A stretch of 64,000 nt of DNA from Bremerella sp. JC817 (GCF_040718835.1 NZ_JBFEFG010000281.1:186001-250000); one strand, 5' to 3'. Shown: positions 18,093-27,989, counted from the first letter of the stretch. Numbers and translations are program-made. Notes: generated by a model not told the origin, from the sequence alone.

Positions 18093-19736
18093 TTAAAAAT
18101 CGAGCGTATCGTAGCCCGAAGGTCCGATCATGGCCGGCATTGGTCCCGAAGAAGCGACCGGAGCAGGCTTTTGTACCGACGAGGGGCGGACGCCGGGATT
18201 GGTTTGAATCGAGACGGGCTGCATTCGCGGCCCAGAAGGGGTATGCACGCCCTTCATCTCGGTGCTGGTTTCAAAGGCTGGGCCTTGATTCATGGCCGGC
18301 GTTGGAACTTCCATCAGAGGAGCACCCTGTTCGATGACTTCCCCTTCGATGATCGAAGGACCGCTTGGACCGATCATGCCACCGCCGTAAGCACCGCCTG
18401 GGACGCAGTTCGGCACTTCCATGTAACCTCGCCAGTACAGCTCGGTATCATTGAGCGGACCGGAAGCGGTACCAGGCTTTTCGCATGGCTCTTCGTCGGC
18501 GTTCAGCGGAGCAACCAGTTCTGGCGTGACCACGAACAACAGTTCCACTTCGTTGCGTCGGTCTTGGACGCGACGGAAAGCGGCACCAGCCCAAGGAATG
18601 TCAGCCAGGTAAGGAATACCGCGGTTTTCCGTTTCGATCTTGTCCTGGATCAGACCAGCCAGAGCGAACGTTTGACCTGCCTGCATTTCGACGGCCGTAT
18701 CGACCCAGCGAGTACGGAAACCTGGCGTGCCGTTGACCGAAACGCTGGAGTCGACTTCGCTGACCAGTGGGCGAACTTCCAGGCGGATGTTGCCGTTGCC
18801 CAGGACGATTGGCACAACGTCGACGCGGGTACCGAACTCTTTGAATTCGATCGACGTGGTACCGAGACCGGACGAAACCTGGATCGGAACTTCACCACCA
18901 GACAGGAAGCTGGCAGGACGACCGCTCATGGCGTTCAAAGTTGGTTCCGAAAGCAACTTGGCCAGGTTGTTCTGACGCAGAGCTTCGATGAATCCGAAGA
19001 ATGCCGTGTTGTTGCCCACCACACCGAAGGTAACCGTGTCGGCACCCGTCGTGGCGATCGTCTGGCTCGACTGGGTGACGCTGTTGATGATACCGCTGAC
19101 GCTCGAGACAACGAAGTCGTTGCCGCTGAAGGCTGCGAAGTCAAAGCCAACCGTACGCAGCTTGGTACGCGAGACTTCGTAGACCTTCACCTTCAGCATG
19201 ACCTGCTGGACACCACCGACCGTGATGTTGTTGATCACTTTCGGGTAGTAGTCTTGAGCCATTTCCACGATGCGGCTGATCGCGTCTGGGCGATCGACGA
19301 AACCAGACAGCACCACGCTGCTCGCCAGGGGACGAACCTTAATGGTGGCGTTCGGGAATTCGCTTTCCAGAAGCATCTGTAGTTCGCGACCGTCGCCAAT
19401 GACGACGACGTCGACCGTGAAGATGCTGCCGTCATCGGCCCACAGATTGACCTGGGTAACACCCGGCTTCAGGGCCGAGACCTGAATTTTGTTGGGGGCC
19501 AACGGCGTCAACCGAAGGAGGTCAGGGTTGTTGACCTGAGCCTTCGGAATCTTGTTGTCCAGGGTAAAGATGCGGCTCGAATTGACGATCATCTCCAACC
19601 GCTGATTCGGTGCGGCTACCTGGAAGTTGACGCCTGGGGCCTCGTTTTGAGCTTGAACGGCTCCGCACCAGGCGGTCAGCGCGATCATAGCTGCAGTCGT
19701 GACAAGTTGTCGCGCGAAGCGGTACTTGGTAATCAT
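18093..19736 (-). CDS. cpaC: CpaC/RcpA outer-membrane secretin of the Tad system
   Basis: 547 residues with a signal peptide (VTTAAMIALTAWCGAVQAQ). The N-terminal pilotin/BON-like modules include RIFTLDNKIPKAQVNNPDLL and SSVVLSGFVDRPDAISRIVE. The secretin core (about residues 260-425) has LLSEPTLNAMSGRPASFLSG, GEVPI, 'VDTAVEMQAGQTFALAGLI' and IPYLADIPWAGAAFR, ending with ELLFVVTPELVAPL. A Pro/Gly/Met-rich tail of about 120 residues follows, longer than in typical CpaC. It forms the outer-membrane ring for the pilus. AAGGAAG precedes the ATG. Confidence 0.95.
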   Translation of the reverse strand: MITKYRFARQLVTTAAMIALTAWCGAVQAQNEAPGVNFQVAAPNQRLEMIVNSSRIFTLDNKIPKAQVNNPDLLRLTPLAPNKIQVSALKPGVTQVNLWADDGSIFTVDVVVIGDGRELQMLLESEFPNATIKVRPLASSVVLSGFVDRPDAISRIVEMAQDYYPKVINNITVGGVQQVMLKVKVYEVSRTKLRTVGFDFAAFSGNDFVVSSVSGIINSVTQSSQTIATTGADTVTFGVVGNNTAFFGFIEALRQNNLAKLLSEPTLNAMSGRPASFLSGGEVPIQVSSGLGTTSIEFKEFGTRVDVVPIVLGNGNIRLEVRPLVSEVDSSVSVNGTPGFRTRWVDTAVEMQAGQTFALAGLIQDKIETENRGIPYLADIPWAGAAFRRVQDRRNEVELLFVVTPELVAPLNADEEPCEKPGTASGPLNDTELYWRGYMEVPNCVPGGAYGGGMIGPSGPSIIEGEVIEQGAPLMEVPTPAMNQGPAFETSTEMKGVHTPSGPRMQPVSIQTNPGVRPSSVQKPAPVASSGPMPAMIGPSGYDTLDF

Positions 19737-19795
19737 CCGTGATCTTCCTTGCGCCGAAATTATGACTTCCCAATCCGTGGAAAATCTAAATTGGG

Positions 19796-21013
19796 TTAGG
19801 CGTCGTCCTGTCCAAAATTTGAATCCGACCCCGCTGGCATGGAGTCGTCGGTTGACGTGTTGGCATCGTCGACTGGCGTCTTGTTAGTGTCAGCGTTCGA
19901 TCCCATGGGGGTTTGTCCGGTCGTTCCTGGAGGAAAGCTGGGCGTGTTGCTTCCAGCCGATGGTGTGTTGGTCGAAGTTGGCATGGTCTGCTGACGCGAT
20001 GTCATCGAACCAGGAGCCACTTCCTGGGGCAGCTCGTCGGCATGTCCCCACTCAAATCGTCGCACGCCATCTGGGCTGAGCAGGTCCATCGACCATTCGA
20101 CTTCGTCTTCCACTGCTGTGGCTGCCGAGGTCGCTGTTTTGGAAAACTTCTGTTCAGCGTTCTTCAGGAAATCGAGGAAACCACCACCCGACGACGGCTG
20201 GCTGCCGCTTTGGGTCATTTTGTTCTGTGGCTGCGGCGGAGCATTGTTGTTCATGTCCGGGTCAGCGTTTTCGGTAATATCCAAAAGTTCCGCGATCGTC
20301 GCGTCGTCGGTCGTCGCCGCAACGTCATCTGGCGTTTCATCTGGCGGACGGAGCGACAAGCTGAGCTTGCCGAGCTGTCCGGCGAGCACCAGGATCTCGA
20401 CCTGCTTCGGTGTCACCAGCAGCGACACCGTCTTGGCGTTGATCGAATTGCCCTGGGCATCGGTTTCGCGATGAATCTGTTCGTTCACCGCGAAGACGCG
20501 GCAGTTGGTCAGAATGGTGCGGGTCATCTGACGTTTTGTACGGTTCTTGTCGAGCTGGTTGACGACTTGCAGGTAAACCAGCACGTCGACACGGTCGCCA
20601 GGCAAAATCAGACCCGAAGCGGCACTTTCCGCAGTCACCTTGATCGAGTGAACTCGGTAACCCTTCGGAATCAGCTTCGAGGCACCCTGGTCTTCGTCCG
20701 ACCCAAACAGCTTGCCTTCCAGGATCACTTCGCCGGCGAACAGTCGCGAACGTGGTCGACGTCCTTCGACGTTTTCCAGCTCGCGAATAGCCCCTTCCGG
20801 AATCTTGTCCGCAGGCCACGGTTCCAGCTTGATCATCTCCGGAGCGATTGGCTCGTTGATGTCGATGTCCTCGAGGGCGACGAAGATGTTCTCCATTTCG
20901 ACCTGAGGTACCGGCTGGGCGGTCTGCTGCTCGAGTACCTGGCTGATGCCGATCGAGGCGACCAGCCCACACCCGAGAGCGATAATGATCAGGATTAGTG
21001 ATTTCGGACGCAT
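19796..21013 (-). CDS. cpaB: CpaB/RcpC Flp pilus assembly protein with long disordered tail
   Basis: 405 residues. One N-terminal membrane helix (LILIIIALGCGLVASIGISQ) and a SAF domain near residues 42-105 (VFVALEDIDINEPI, ...RSRLFAGEVI). The RcpC region follows, with SAASGLILPGDRVDVLVYL and 'KTVSLLVTPKQVEILVLAGQ'. From about residue 235 the chain is low-complexity (Asp/Asn/Gln/Ser/Thr/Pro), about 170 residues including 'PSAGSNTPSFPPGTTGQ'. CpaB proteins are usually about 250-310 residues, so this tail is an extension. CpaB acts in the periplasm, stabilising the secretin, possibly by binding peptidoglycan. AAGGA precedes the ATG. Confidence 0.93.
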   Translation of the reverse strand: MRPKSLILIIIALGCGLVASIGISQVLEQQTAQPVPQVEMENIFVALEDIDINEPIAPEMIKLEPWPADKIPEGAIRELENVEGRRPRSRLFAGEVILEGKLFGSDEDQGASKLIPKGYRVHSIKVTAESAASGLILPGDRVDVLVYLQVVNQLDKNRTKRQMTRTILTNCRVFAVNEQIHRETDAQGNSINAKTVSLLVTPKQVEILVLAGQLGKLSLSLRPPDETPDDVAATTDDATIAELLDITENADPDMNNNAPPQPQNKMTQSGSQPSSGGGFLDFLKNAEQKFSKTATSAATAVEDEVEWSMDLLSPDGVRRFEWGHADELPQEVAPGSMTSRQQTMPTSTNTPSAGSNTPSFPPGTTGQTPMGSNADTNKTPVDDANTSTDDSMPAGSDSNFGQDDA

Positions 21014-21200
21014 TTGCTTTTCCTTAGTTCAGCTAGCCTCCATGCCCGCACCTAGCTAGCTCCTCAGGCCCCTTTAATCGCGAGTGCGATGTAGGGGAAT
21101 CATCGGGCCTCCGAGACGAGAAGGTCAAAACAAACGTCTCGAGTCGGACGACCATTGCGTTTCGCAATTTCCGGACAACCGGAATATTTTGCATCAACGG

Positions 21201-21719
21201 CTATTGAACGGTTTCTCTCCGCATTGTTGTTTTCGCTTCCAAGGTGGTGGCCCCTAAGTACATAGGAGACGGCAACCAACTGACTTCGGCGAAAGGAACG
21301 CGAACGGTAACGCTTACCGCTCCGCCAAATCCGGCATTTTCAGGCGGATCCGGGGAAAGGATAACTTGTGCACCACTGCTATCGACGGCTGCTGAGTCGA
21401 GAAAGCCATTCACCGCCGAAATCACTTCGGCGGTGGTTGCTCCGTCCAGGACGGCTCGGCGAGCACCTTCGCGGGAAGCGTTGGTAATCACCTGCTGCAC
21501 CATGACCATGCGACCGTACTCAATCATTCCGAAAATCAGCAGGAAGAAGAGCGGCGCCACAATGGCAAATTCAACAACCGCTGCCCCTGACCGTTTCAAT
21601 CGGAATAATCGGCATCTCTTATCAAGGCCGAAATGTCGGGAACGCAAAGTCCCCGTCATCTCACCCAAGTTAACACGGTCGCTTGCGCGGTCTGTGCATG
21701 CAGACGATATCAGGCTCAT
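21201..21719 (-). CDS. tadE: TadE-like minor pseudopilin
   Basis: 172 residues. The TadE motif RSGAAVVEFAIVAPLFFLLI at about 43-62 is the prepilin-like helix, with the Glu after the cleavage region. 'GMIEYGRMVMVQQVITNASREGARRAV' follows, diagnostic for TadE/TadG. The C-terminal domain is a beta-rich pilin-like fold. The ATG at 21719 overlaps the cpaA stop as ATGA, which supports this long start despite the Arg-rich 40-residue leader. An internal ATG at 21659 is possible. CpaA is expected to process it. Confidence 0.9.
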   Translation of the reverse strand: MSLISSACTDRASDRVNLGEMTGTLRSRHFGLDKRCRLFRLKRSGAAVVEFAIVAPLFFLLIFGMIEYGRMVMVQQVITNASREGARRAVLDGATTAEVISAVNGFLDSAAVDSSGAQVILSPDPPENAGFGGAVSVTVRVPFAEVSWLPSPMYLGATTLEAKTTMRRETVQ

Positions 21720-22282
21720 ACCAGCAGTCCCATCCAGAAGAAGTAGCCAATGGTTCCGATGGCGATCGGAATACCATAAGGGAGCAGTAGCATCGTTGGC
21801 TTACGCTCCGCAGCGATGCTCGACAACTGATTCGGATCACGAATGGTCATGATCTCGTTCAGGATGATGCGAGCGTTGTCCGAGTGTTTCTTCCAAGCTT
21901 TGCGGAAGGCGACCATACCGACAGCCAGGACGGCACCGACGATGGCCGAGATGCAGAATGCATAGAAGGTGTGCGTGCCATACATCCAGGCACCAACACC
22001 GGCTAGCAACTTAACGTCGCCAGCGCCCATGCCGCCAATCGAGTAGGCTGGCAGCAACAGGGCCAGGCCGACCACGGTGCCCAACAGGCTCCAGCCAAGG
22101 CCTTCAAAGCCAAACGCACAGAAGCTGTAGACCCAGCCGCTGGCGACGAAAGGGAACGTGATCCAGTTCGGGACCTTCAACTCGAAGCCGTCAATCACAG
22201 CGGCCAGAATCAAGGTGAACGTGACGACCCACACGGGCCAATTTTGTGCGATTGCTTCCGACAGGCTTACAAACAGATCCAT
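21716..22282 (-). CDS. cpaA: CpaA/TadV prepilin peptidase (A24 family)
   Basis: 188 residues, polytopic. The two catalytic aspartates of GxGD peptidases are visible: D31 in AAVIDGFELKVPN and D89 in GMGAGDVKLLAGVGAW. It cuts the leader of Flp and TadE/F on the cytosolic face. The short form without an N-methylating domain is typical of Tad systems. Coupled by ATGA overlap to tadE. Confidence 0.94.
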   Translation of the reverse strand: MDLFVSLSEAIAQNWPVWVVTFTLILAAVIDGFELKVPNWITFPFVASGWVYSFCAFGFEGLGWSLLGTVVGLALLLPAYSIGGMGAGDVKLLAGVGAWMYGTHTFYAFCISAIVGAVLAVGMVAFRKAWKKHSDNARIILNEIMTIRDPNQLSSIAAERKPTMLLLPYGIPIAIGTIGYFFWMGLLV

Positions 22283-22513
22283 GACTTTCTCCTCACCTCG
22301 CGCGTCTCATGCGAGGCCGACCACTAAATGCGCAACAACAGGGATACCACCACTGGTTTCCGGACGTGTCTTCACAAAAATTCCGGCACAAAACAGTAGC
22401 TCACCCAGGCAACCGTGCGGCCAAAATAGACCGCTTTTTCCCCGATTTCTGCCTATTCGGAATAAGTTGCCGTGGTGCGGTGTTTCGTTAATCCCGCCAA
22501 AGTCGGATCAACC

Positions 22514-22563
22514 GGAAAAAAAGAAAAGCCCCGAGTACCCCGTGTTAGGGTGCCCGGGGCTTT
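22514..22563 (-). terminator. Second terminator behind flp
   Basis: On the minus strand AAAGCCCCG...CGGGGCTTTT is followed by C and T7. The arms are at 22526-22533 and 22555-22562. Confidence 0.85.
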
Positions 22564-22578
22564 CCAGTGTTTTCACGA

Positions 22579-22612
22579 AAAAAAACGCGTGAGCCCGAAG
22601 GCACACGCGTTT
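22579..22612 (-). terminator. First terminator directly behind flp
   Basis: AAACGCGTG (22583-22591) pairs with CACGCGTTT (22604-22612). Read on the minus strand it ends in a T8 run, 9 bases after the flp stop. Confidence 0.9.
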
Positions 22613-22621
22613 GCTGGCGGC

Positions 22622-22822
22622 TTAGAGAGCACCACCAGTGGTGTTAGCGGTCTGCATGTCCGTACCGATCTTGGTGAACGTGGCGTTCGCCTGGGTACCG
22701 ATCGCCTGGATGGCGGTCAGACATACGATGACGATCAGAGCCAGCATCACGGCGTATTCAACCGCGGTGGGACCGTCTTCCGATACGAGGAAATTCTGTA
22801 CCTTCTGGATGAGACCTTGCAT
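22622..22822 (-). CDS. flp: Flp/Fap type IVb major pilin
   Basis: 66 residues. The prepilin motif EDG|PTAVEYAVML gives cleavage after G17, with E22 and Y23 in the conserved Flp 'EY' pair. A single helix (YAVMLALIVIVCLTAIQAIG) makes up the pilus core, followed by a short Thr/Gly-rich tail. It is the structural subunit of the Tad pilus, used for surface attachment. GGAG lies seven bases before the ATG. It is followed by two strong terminators, so most transcripts should end here and supply excess pilin. Confidence 0.95.
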   Translation of the reverse strand: MQGLIQKVQNFLVSEDGPTAVEYAVMLALIVIVCLTAIQAIGTQANATFTKIGTDMQTANTTGGAL

Positions 22823-23350
22823 GAGAATTCTCCAACGTTGCCTAAATTCGGCAAAAACTAAAGATGCTTACTACCGCCGTTCAACCGTTGCGATTCCATC
22901 ACGCTGGTCTGCAAAACTTGGTTGAATGCGGTCCTCTTGGTTAAAGCCTCAGTCCCATACATAGCCATCAGGAAGTGGACGTCATACGTCCGGAGTCAAC
23001 CCTTCGGCAGCCTGGCCGCCACGGTTAAGTGGTCCTAAGCTTTGCGTCCTGACCTCGCGATCAGTTTGCCTTTGTCGGGGGACATTGGCGGCAGACCATT
23101 GCCCGTACACCGGAAGCCTCGATTTCGATGAGTTTCAGATGAGACGAGCATTAGTCCGGCAACTTGTCCTGTTGCCATTCAGTTCTGTGCGATGCACTTC
23201 CCTGAACACCTGAAACCTATGTCACGTCCGGCCTATGTCAAATTGCGAGCTTTAGAAAAACTTGGCGATTCCGGGACATTTTTCCGAGAGAGCACCTAAA
23301 ACGATTGTATTAAAGGACTTAAGTGTCCCAAAATCTCATCTCAGCGCATG
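22823..23350. other. Long non-coding region upstream of flp
   Basis: No credible gene. A minus-strand TTGAAC about 60 bases before flp with TTTAGT 17 bases on is a weak promoter candidate. A small inverted repeat GGACG/CGTCC lies at 22977-22991. A repeated CCTATGTCA occurs at 23215-23223 and 23232-23240. It probably holds the flp promoter. Confidence 0.5.
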
Positions 23351-23386
23351 AAAAACGCCGCGAAGTGTTCGTTTCGCGGCGTTTTC
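23351..23386 (-). terminator. Terminator after the MFS transporter gene
   Basis: AAAACGCCGCGAA and TTCGCGGCGTTTT flank a short loop. T-runs on both strands make it bidirectional. It ends about 30 bases past the stop at 23418. Confidence 0.88.
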
Positions 23387-23417
23387 TTCATTATTTATAT
23401 CGCTCGAATCACACGTT

Positions 23418-24719
23418 TTAGTGCGATGGTTCGGTCGCCGGAGCCTCGTCGGTACCGTATCCGGTCTCGTCGTCGGCGGCATCCACCTTATCGTTGAATA
23501 GCAGACCGAACAGAATCATCACGACCCCGGCCATGATACAAGGCATCAGCCAGATCATCTGCCAGTTCGAGACTCCTTCTTCGTTGGTGAATGCAGCGGC
23601 AATCGCCCCCATCACCTGGGCACCGATCCCCAAACCAAGACCCTGGGTCACGAAGACCAGGAAGCCTTGGGCCTGACCACGCAGCTCCTTGCCGCATTTC
23701 TTGTCGGTGTAAATAAACCCGGTGACAAAGAAGAAGTCGTAGCAGATACCATGCAGCAAAATGCCCAGCACCACCATCCACTGCACGTTGTCAACATCGG
23801 CACCAGCAAACAGACCGTAGCGAACAACCCAGGCAGCCATACCGGCGAACAGCATCCACTTCACACCCAGACGGCTGAAGAAGAGTGGCATCAGCAGCAT
23901 GAACACGATTTCCGAGCCCTGCCCGATCGACATGACCGTCGCCTTTTGCTCGAAACCGACCTTGCCCACGAATGTGGAGGCATAGGCGTAATAAGCGGAC
24001 AGCGGAATACAGATCAGAAACGAGCCGATGATGAACACGCTGAACGAGCGTTCTTTCATCAGTGCCAAGGTATCTGCCCCAATGATTTCGCGAAATGAGA
24101 TCGCCTTGCCGGCCGACGGAGGTGGCGTGTGCGGGAGTACGAAGCTGAACAACGCGAGCGCTAACCCTGCGAACCCAGCCACGTAGAACTGCATGTCGGT
24201 GGTATCCGCCTCCAGCAAAGAGCTGACCGTAACATTCGCCGCGATCCAGCCGATCGTCCCGAATACGCGAATGATCGGAAAGAGTCGTTCCTGATCGTCA
24301 ATGTTCGAAAAAGCCAGGGTGTTGGTAAGCCCCAGCGTCGGCATATAGCACAGCATGTGCAGAAACACGATCACCACCAATGCGGTCGCGCTCTGCTCGG
24401 CGGCGAAAGGTGCGGCGAACATGGCCAACGCACCGAGCAAATGCATCGCGAACAAAACCCGTTCCGAGGCAAAAAAGCGGTCGGCTACAAATCCGAGAAA
24501 GAAAGGGGAAATGATCGCCGCGATCGGCCCCACTGTGTACGCCCACGAAATCATGTCGAACATTTCGTGCTTGGCCATATAAGGCCCCAGCGTCACATAC
24601 CATGCCCCCCAAATAAAGAATTGGAGAAACATCATCACCGAAAGCCCGATCAACTTCGGATTCTCGATCATCTCAACCACGATCGAGAGAATGTAGCGAC
24701 TGATGAACTTCTTCACCAT
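23418..24719 (-). CDS. MFS transporter of the nucleoside:H+ symporter family
   Basis: 433 residues with 12 predicted membrane helices. The opening 'LSVMMFLQFFIWGAWYVTLG' and the loop 'GFVADRFFASERVLF' match the NupG/XapB nucleoside:proton symporter family, common in planctomycetes and Bacteroidetes. It would bring nucleosides, or a sugar-like compound, across the inner membrane using the proton gradient. I chose the ATG at 24719 (AAGGA about ten bases upstream). A TTG lies one codon further out and an internal ATG at 24671 is less likely. It is a single-gene unit closed by its own terminator. Confidence 0.88.
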   Translation of the reverse strand: MVKKFISRYILSIVVEMIENPKLIGLSVMMFLQFFIWGAWYVTLGPYMAKHEMFDMISWAYTVGPIAAIISPFFLGFVADRFFASERVLFAMHLLGALAMFAAPFAAEQSATALVVIVFLHMLCYMPTLGLTNTLAFSNIDDQERLFPIIRVFGTIGWIAANVTVSSLLEADTTDMQFYVAGFAGLALALFSFVLPHTPPPSAGKAISFREIIGADTLALMKERSFSVFIIGSFLICIPLSAYYAYASTFVGKVGFEQKATVMSIGQGSEIVFMLLMPLFFSRLGVKWMLFAGMAAWVVRYGLFAGADVDNVQWMVVLGILLHGICYDFFFVTGFIYTDKKCGKELRGQAQGFLVFVTQGLGLGIGAQVMGAIAAAFTNEEGVSNWQMIWLMPCIMAGVVMILFGLLFNDKVDAADDETGYGTDEAPATEPSH

Positions 24720-24827
24720 CAACCAGGTTCCTTTTGTGTTATTTCACAGCGAGAGGCAAATTTTGGCGGGGCGTTCGGGGTCCGATTGTAGCCGAGCTAG
24801 CAAACTTCAAAAACCAGGGACCATGTC

Positions 24828-26282
24828 CTATTTCGCGCCGCCGCGATAGTTCGGGTTCGGCTGAGGCATCTTGGCGTTCATCTCTTTCTGCCATGTGCGT
24901 AGCTTCTCGCGAAGCTGGGTCGTCTTTTCTGGCATCAAGGCACTCAGGTCGTGCTGCTCGTTTGGGTCCTTGCTCAGGTCGTAGAGTTCGACCGTGTCGT
25001 ATTCATAAAACTCGATCAGCTTCCAATCCCCATCGCGGATCGACGCACCTGGCTTCCAGGCAGAACCATGGTAGTGGGGGTAGTGCCAATAAAGAGTCCG
25101 ATCTTCTGCCTGCTTCTCCCCCTTCAGCAGCCCCACCAGCGACTCGCCGTCGTTGTGAACGTTCGGTTGCAGCGGCAAACCGGCCAATTCGAGGAAGGTT
25201 GGAAAGAAGTCCATGCTCACGACCGGGGCTTCCGATTCGGTGCCTGGCTGTGTCACGCCAGGAGCTTTGACGATCATCGGACTTCGCACGCCCCCTTCGT
25301 AGAGCCAACCCTTGCCGCTCCGAAGTGGAAGATTCGAGGTTGGTCCGACCCGTTTGCCACCTAAGGTGCACAGACCGCCATTGTCTGAGAAGAAGCAAAC
25401 GACTGTGTTTTCGTCTAATTTCAGTTCGTCGAGCTTCGCGACAATTTCTCCCACGCTTTGATCGACCGCCGCGATCATCGACGCATAAGCCGCATTGTCT
25501 TGGCGAGCCCGGGAATTCCCTTCGTGCTCTTTGAGCGTGGGCGTTTCACCTTCAAAGGTCGCTTCCGCTTTCTCTTCGAAGTGCTCGATCCGCTTCTTAT
25601 AAGGAGTGATTGGCGTGTGGACGTTGTAATAACACAGATAAAGCAGAAACGGCTTTGCCTGGTCGCGGGCCTCCAGGAAGTGAATCGACTCCTCCGTCAA
25701 ACGCTCGGTGAGGTACTCCCCTTCCCGCCTCGCTTCGAGAACGGGATTCTTCCAAGGAGCATAATACCCCCCGGGCGGCGACCCGGCGTGGTGACCGCCG
25801 ATGTTCGTTTCGAACCCTTGATCGTTCGGCCAATGTCCCTTCTCACCCAGATGCCACTTGCCGGCGAAGAAGGTTTGATATCCCTCTTCCTTCAGGGCCT
25901 CCGCCATGGTGACTTCTTCGAGAGCCAGGTTGTCACGGTCGTCGACGTGCAGAAACTTGCCGATCGTGCCGTTGCCAGGGATCCAGTCGGTCACGTCGAC
26001 ACGCACCGGATGACGTCCAGTGACGATCGAAGCTCGGGTCGGCGAGCAGACCGGGCAAGCCGTGTAGGCCTGGTTGAACTTCATGCCGCTCTTGGCGAGG
26101 GCATCGATATTCGGAGACTCGTTGAAGGTGCTGCCGTAGCACGAAAGATCGGCCCAACCGAGGTCGTCGACCAGGAAGAAGACGAAGTTAGGTCGCTTCG
26201 TCTCGGCGGCCTCGACTGAGTAGGCACCCCACACGAGGAAGGCTAATGCCACGACGAAACCAGGAAAGATACGGTGGAACAT
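24828..26282 (-). CDS. Secreted type I sulfatase
   Basis: 484 residues with a signal peptide ([20 protein letters not shown]). The sulfatase site is C79-S-P-T-R83 followed by ASIVTGRHP, so C79 should be converted to formylglycine by FGE. D39/D40 ([10 protein letters not shown]) and the later SDNGG supply metal ligands. The C-terminal '[21 protein letters not shown]' is the small S1 subdomain. Such enzymes remove sulfate esters from polysaccharides in the periplasm or outside, a hallmark of marine planctomycetes. The exact glycan is not determinable here. GGAG is upstream of the ATG. Confidence 0.94.
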   Translation of the reverse strand: MFHRIFPGFVVALAFLVWGAYSVEAAETKRPNFVFFLVDDLGWADLSCYGSTFNESPNIDALAKSGMKFNQAYTACPVCSPTRASIVTGRHPVRVDVTDWIPGNGTIGKFLHVDDRDNLALEEVTMAEALKEEGYQTFFAGKWHLGEKGHWPNDQGFETNIGGHHAGSPPGGYYAPWKNPVLEARREGEYLTERLTEESIHFLEARDQAKPFLLYLCYYNVHTPITPYKKRIEHFEEKAEATFEGETPTLKEHEGNSRARQDNAAYASMIAAVDQSVGEIVAKLDELKLDENTVVCFFSDNGGLCTLGGKRVGPTSNLPLRSGKGWLYEGGVRSPMIVKAPGVTQPGTESEAPVVSMDFFPTFLELAGLPLQPNVHNDGESLVGLLKGEKQAEDRTLYWHYPHYHGSAWKPGASIRDGDWKLIEFYEYDTVELYDLSKDPNEQHDLSALMPEKTTQLREKLRTWQKEMNAKMPQPNPNYRGGAK

Positions 26283-26315
26283 GCCGTCTCAACTCCAACC
26301 AGTTTGCTCAATACA

Positions 26316-26347
26316 ACAAGGCCTGCACGGTTTAATCCATGCAGGCC
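26316..26347 (-). terminator. Hairpin after pckA
   Basis: GGCCTGCA (26320-26327) pairs with TGCAGGCC (26340-26347). On the minus strand it is followed by TTGTTGTATT, a moderate U-rich tail. Confidence 0.6.
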
Positions 26348-26402
26348 GATGTTTGAGCATACTCGGAATCGAGACCAGATTCACCCAGTCCCCACCAAAG
26401 CG

Positions 26403-27989
26403 CTAGGCGACCGGGCCCGCCTTGCGCACTTCTTCGCTGACGCCAGAGCTGTACTTCTGGAAGTTCTCGATGAAGAGCGAAGCAAGCTTCGAGGCAGACT
26501 TGTCGTAGTCGGCTGGGTTCTTCCAGGTCGACTTCGGCGTCAAGATCTCGTTCGGAACGTTCTGGCACTCCTGAATCACATGCACGCCGAAGACCGGATC
26601 GACGGCGGTCGGTGCGTTGGCCAGCGTGCCATCGTGAATGGCGTCGATGATCGCACGGGTATACTTCAGCTTGATGCGCTGCCCTTCCCCGTACGCTCCA
26701 CCAGTCCAACCGGTGTTCACCAGCCAGACATTCGCATTGTGCTTTTCGAGCTTCTCGGCCAGCAGTTCGGCATACTTGCCAGGATGCCAGACGAGGAACG
26801 GTCCGCCGAAGCAAGGGCTGAAGGTCGCTTGCGGCTCGGTGATACCAACTTCGGTGCCGGCGATCTTGGCGGTGTAACCACTGATGAAGTGATACATGGC
26901 CTGAGCCGAGGTCAACTTGCTGACCGGTGGCAACACGCCGAACGCATCGCAGGTCAGGAAGATCACATCGCTCGGATGGCCAGCCACGCAAGGAATCTTG
27001 GCGTTGCCGATGAACTCGATCGGATACGCACCGCGGGTATTCTGCGTGATGCTGGTGTCGGTGAAGTCGACGTGATGGTCTTCTTTGTCGTAGACCACGT
27101 TCTCGAGCACGGCACCAAAACGAAGCGCCTGGAAGATCTCCGGCTCGTTGTCTGGCGTCAGGTCGATCGCCTTCGCGTAGCAACCCCCTTCAATATTGAA
27201 GATGCCGTCATCGCTCCAGCAATGTTCGTCGTCTCCGATCAACATCCGCTTCGGGTCGGCCGAAAGGGTCGTTTTGCCCGTTCCCGAGAGGCCGAACAAG
27301 ATGCTGCTGCGGTCCGAGTCAGGTGCGCAGGTCGCACTGCAGTGCATCGACAACACACCCTGTTTGGGCATGTAATAATTCATCATTGTGAAGACCCCCT
27401 TCTTCATCTCACCGGCGTATTCCGTGCCGAGGATGACCATTTCGCGGTCTTCAAGATTGACGTCGACGCTCGTTTTCGAGGTCATGCCAGGCGTGTGGCG
27501 GTTGGCCGGAAAACGCCCAGCGTTGTAGATCACCACGTCCGGATCGCCGAAATCCTTCAACTCTTCCGGAGTCGGCCGGATCAGCATGGTGTGCATGAAC
27601 AAGGCGTGGTACGGACGCGAGCAAATCACCCGGATCTTCAGGCGATACTTCGGATCCCAGCCGGCGAAGGCGTCGACCACGTACAGCTTCTTGCGGGTAT
27701 TCAGATAGTCTTTGGCCCGCTCGAGGTTGATTCGATAGATTCGATCTTCAATCGGAATATTGATCGGTCCCCACCAGACATCGTCCTTCGAGTGGACCGA
27801 TTCGACGACACGCTTGTCCTTCGGCGAGCGGCCCGTCTTTTCGCCGCTGTAGGCGATCAAAGCGCCCGAATCGGCGACGGCGGCATCTTCTTCGTCGCGA
27901 ATGGCTTCTTCATAGAGGGTCGAAGGGGCCATATTACGGCGGATGTCTTCGACTTCGATTTCCAATCCCTTTAAATCGATTTTACTCAT
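26403..27989 (-). CDS. pckA: Phosphoenolpyruvate carboxykinase (ATP)
   Basis: 528 residues, the usual length. The ATP-type signatures are intact: RSPKDKR near residue 54, the P-loop GLSGTGKTTLS (233-243), the metal/kinase loop GDDEHCWSDDGIFNIEGG (252-269), and C-terminal 'TGWTGGAYGEGQRIKL'. It converts oxaloacetate and ATP to PEP, CO2 and ADP at the entry of gluconeogenesis in the cytosol. It is transcribed alone with its own hairpin. The ribosome site is weak (GTGCTGAG). Confidence 0.97.
   Translation of the reverse strand: MSKIDLKGLEIEVEDIRRNMAPSTLYEEAIRDEEDAAVADSGALIAYSGEKTGRSPKDKRVVESVHSKDDVWWGPINIPIEDRIYRINLERAKDYLNTRKKLYVVDAFAGWDPKYRLKIRVICSRPYHALFMHTMLIRPTPEELKDFGDPDVVIYNAGRFPANRHTPGMTSKTSVDVNLEDREMVILGTEYAGEMKKGVFTMMNYYMPKQGVLSMHCSATCAPDSDRSSILFGLSGTGKTTLSADPKRMLIGDDEHCWSDDGIFNIEGGCYAKAIDLTPDNEPEIFQALRFGAVLENVVYDKEDHHVDFTDTSITQNTRGAYPIEFIGNAKIPCVAGHPSDVIFLTCDAFGVLPPVSKLTSAQAMYHFISGYTAKIAGTEVGITEPQATFSPCFGGPFLVWHPGKYAELLAEKLEKHNANVWLVNTGWTGGAYGEGQRIKLKYTRAIIDAIHDGTLANAPTAVDPVFGVHVIQECQNVPNEILTPKSTWKNPADYDKSASKLASLFIENFQKYSSGVSEEVRKAGPVA

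Noticed and set aside
23215..23240. Repeated CCTATGTCA as a start of a CRISPR-like or iteron array.
   Set aside because: Only two copies were found, with no further periodic repeat.
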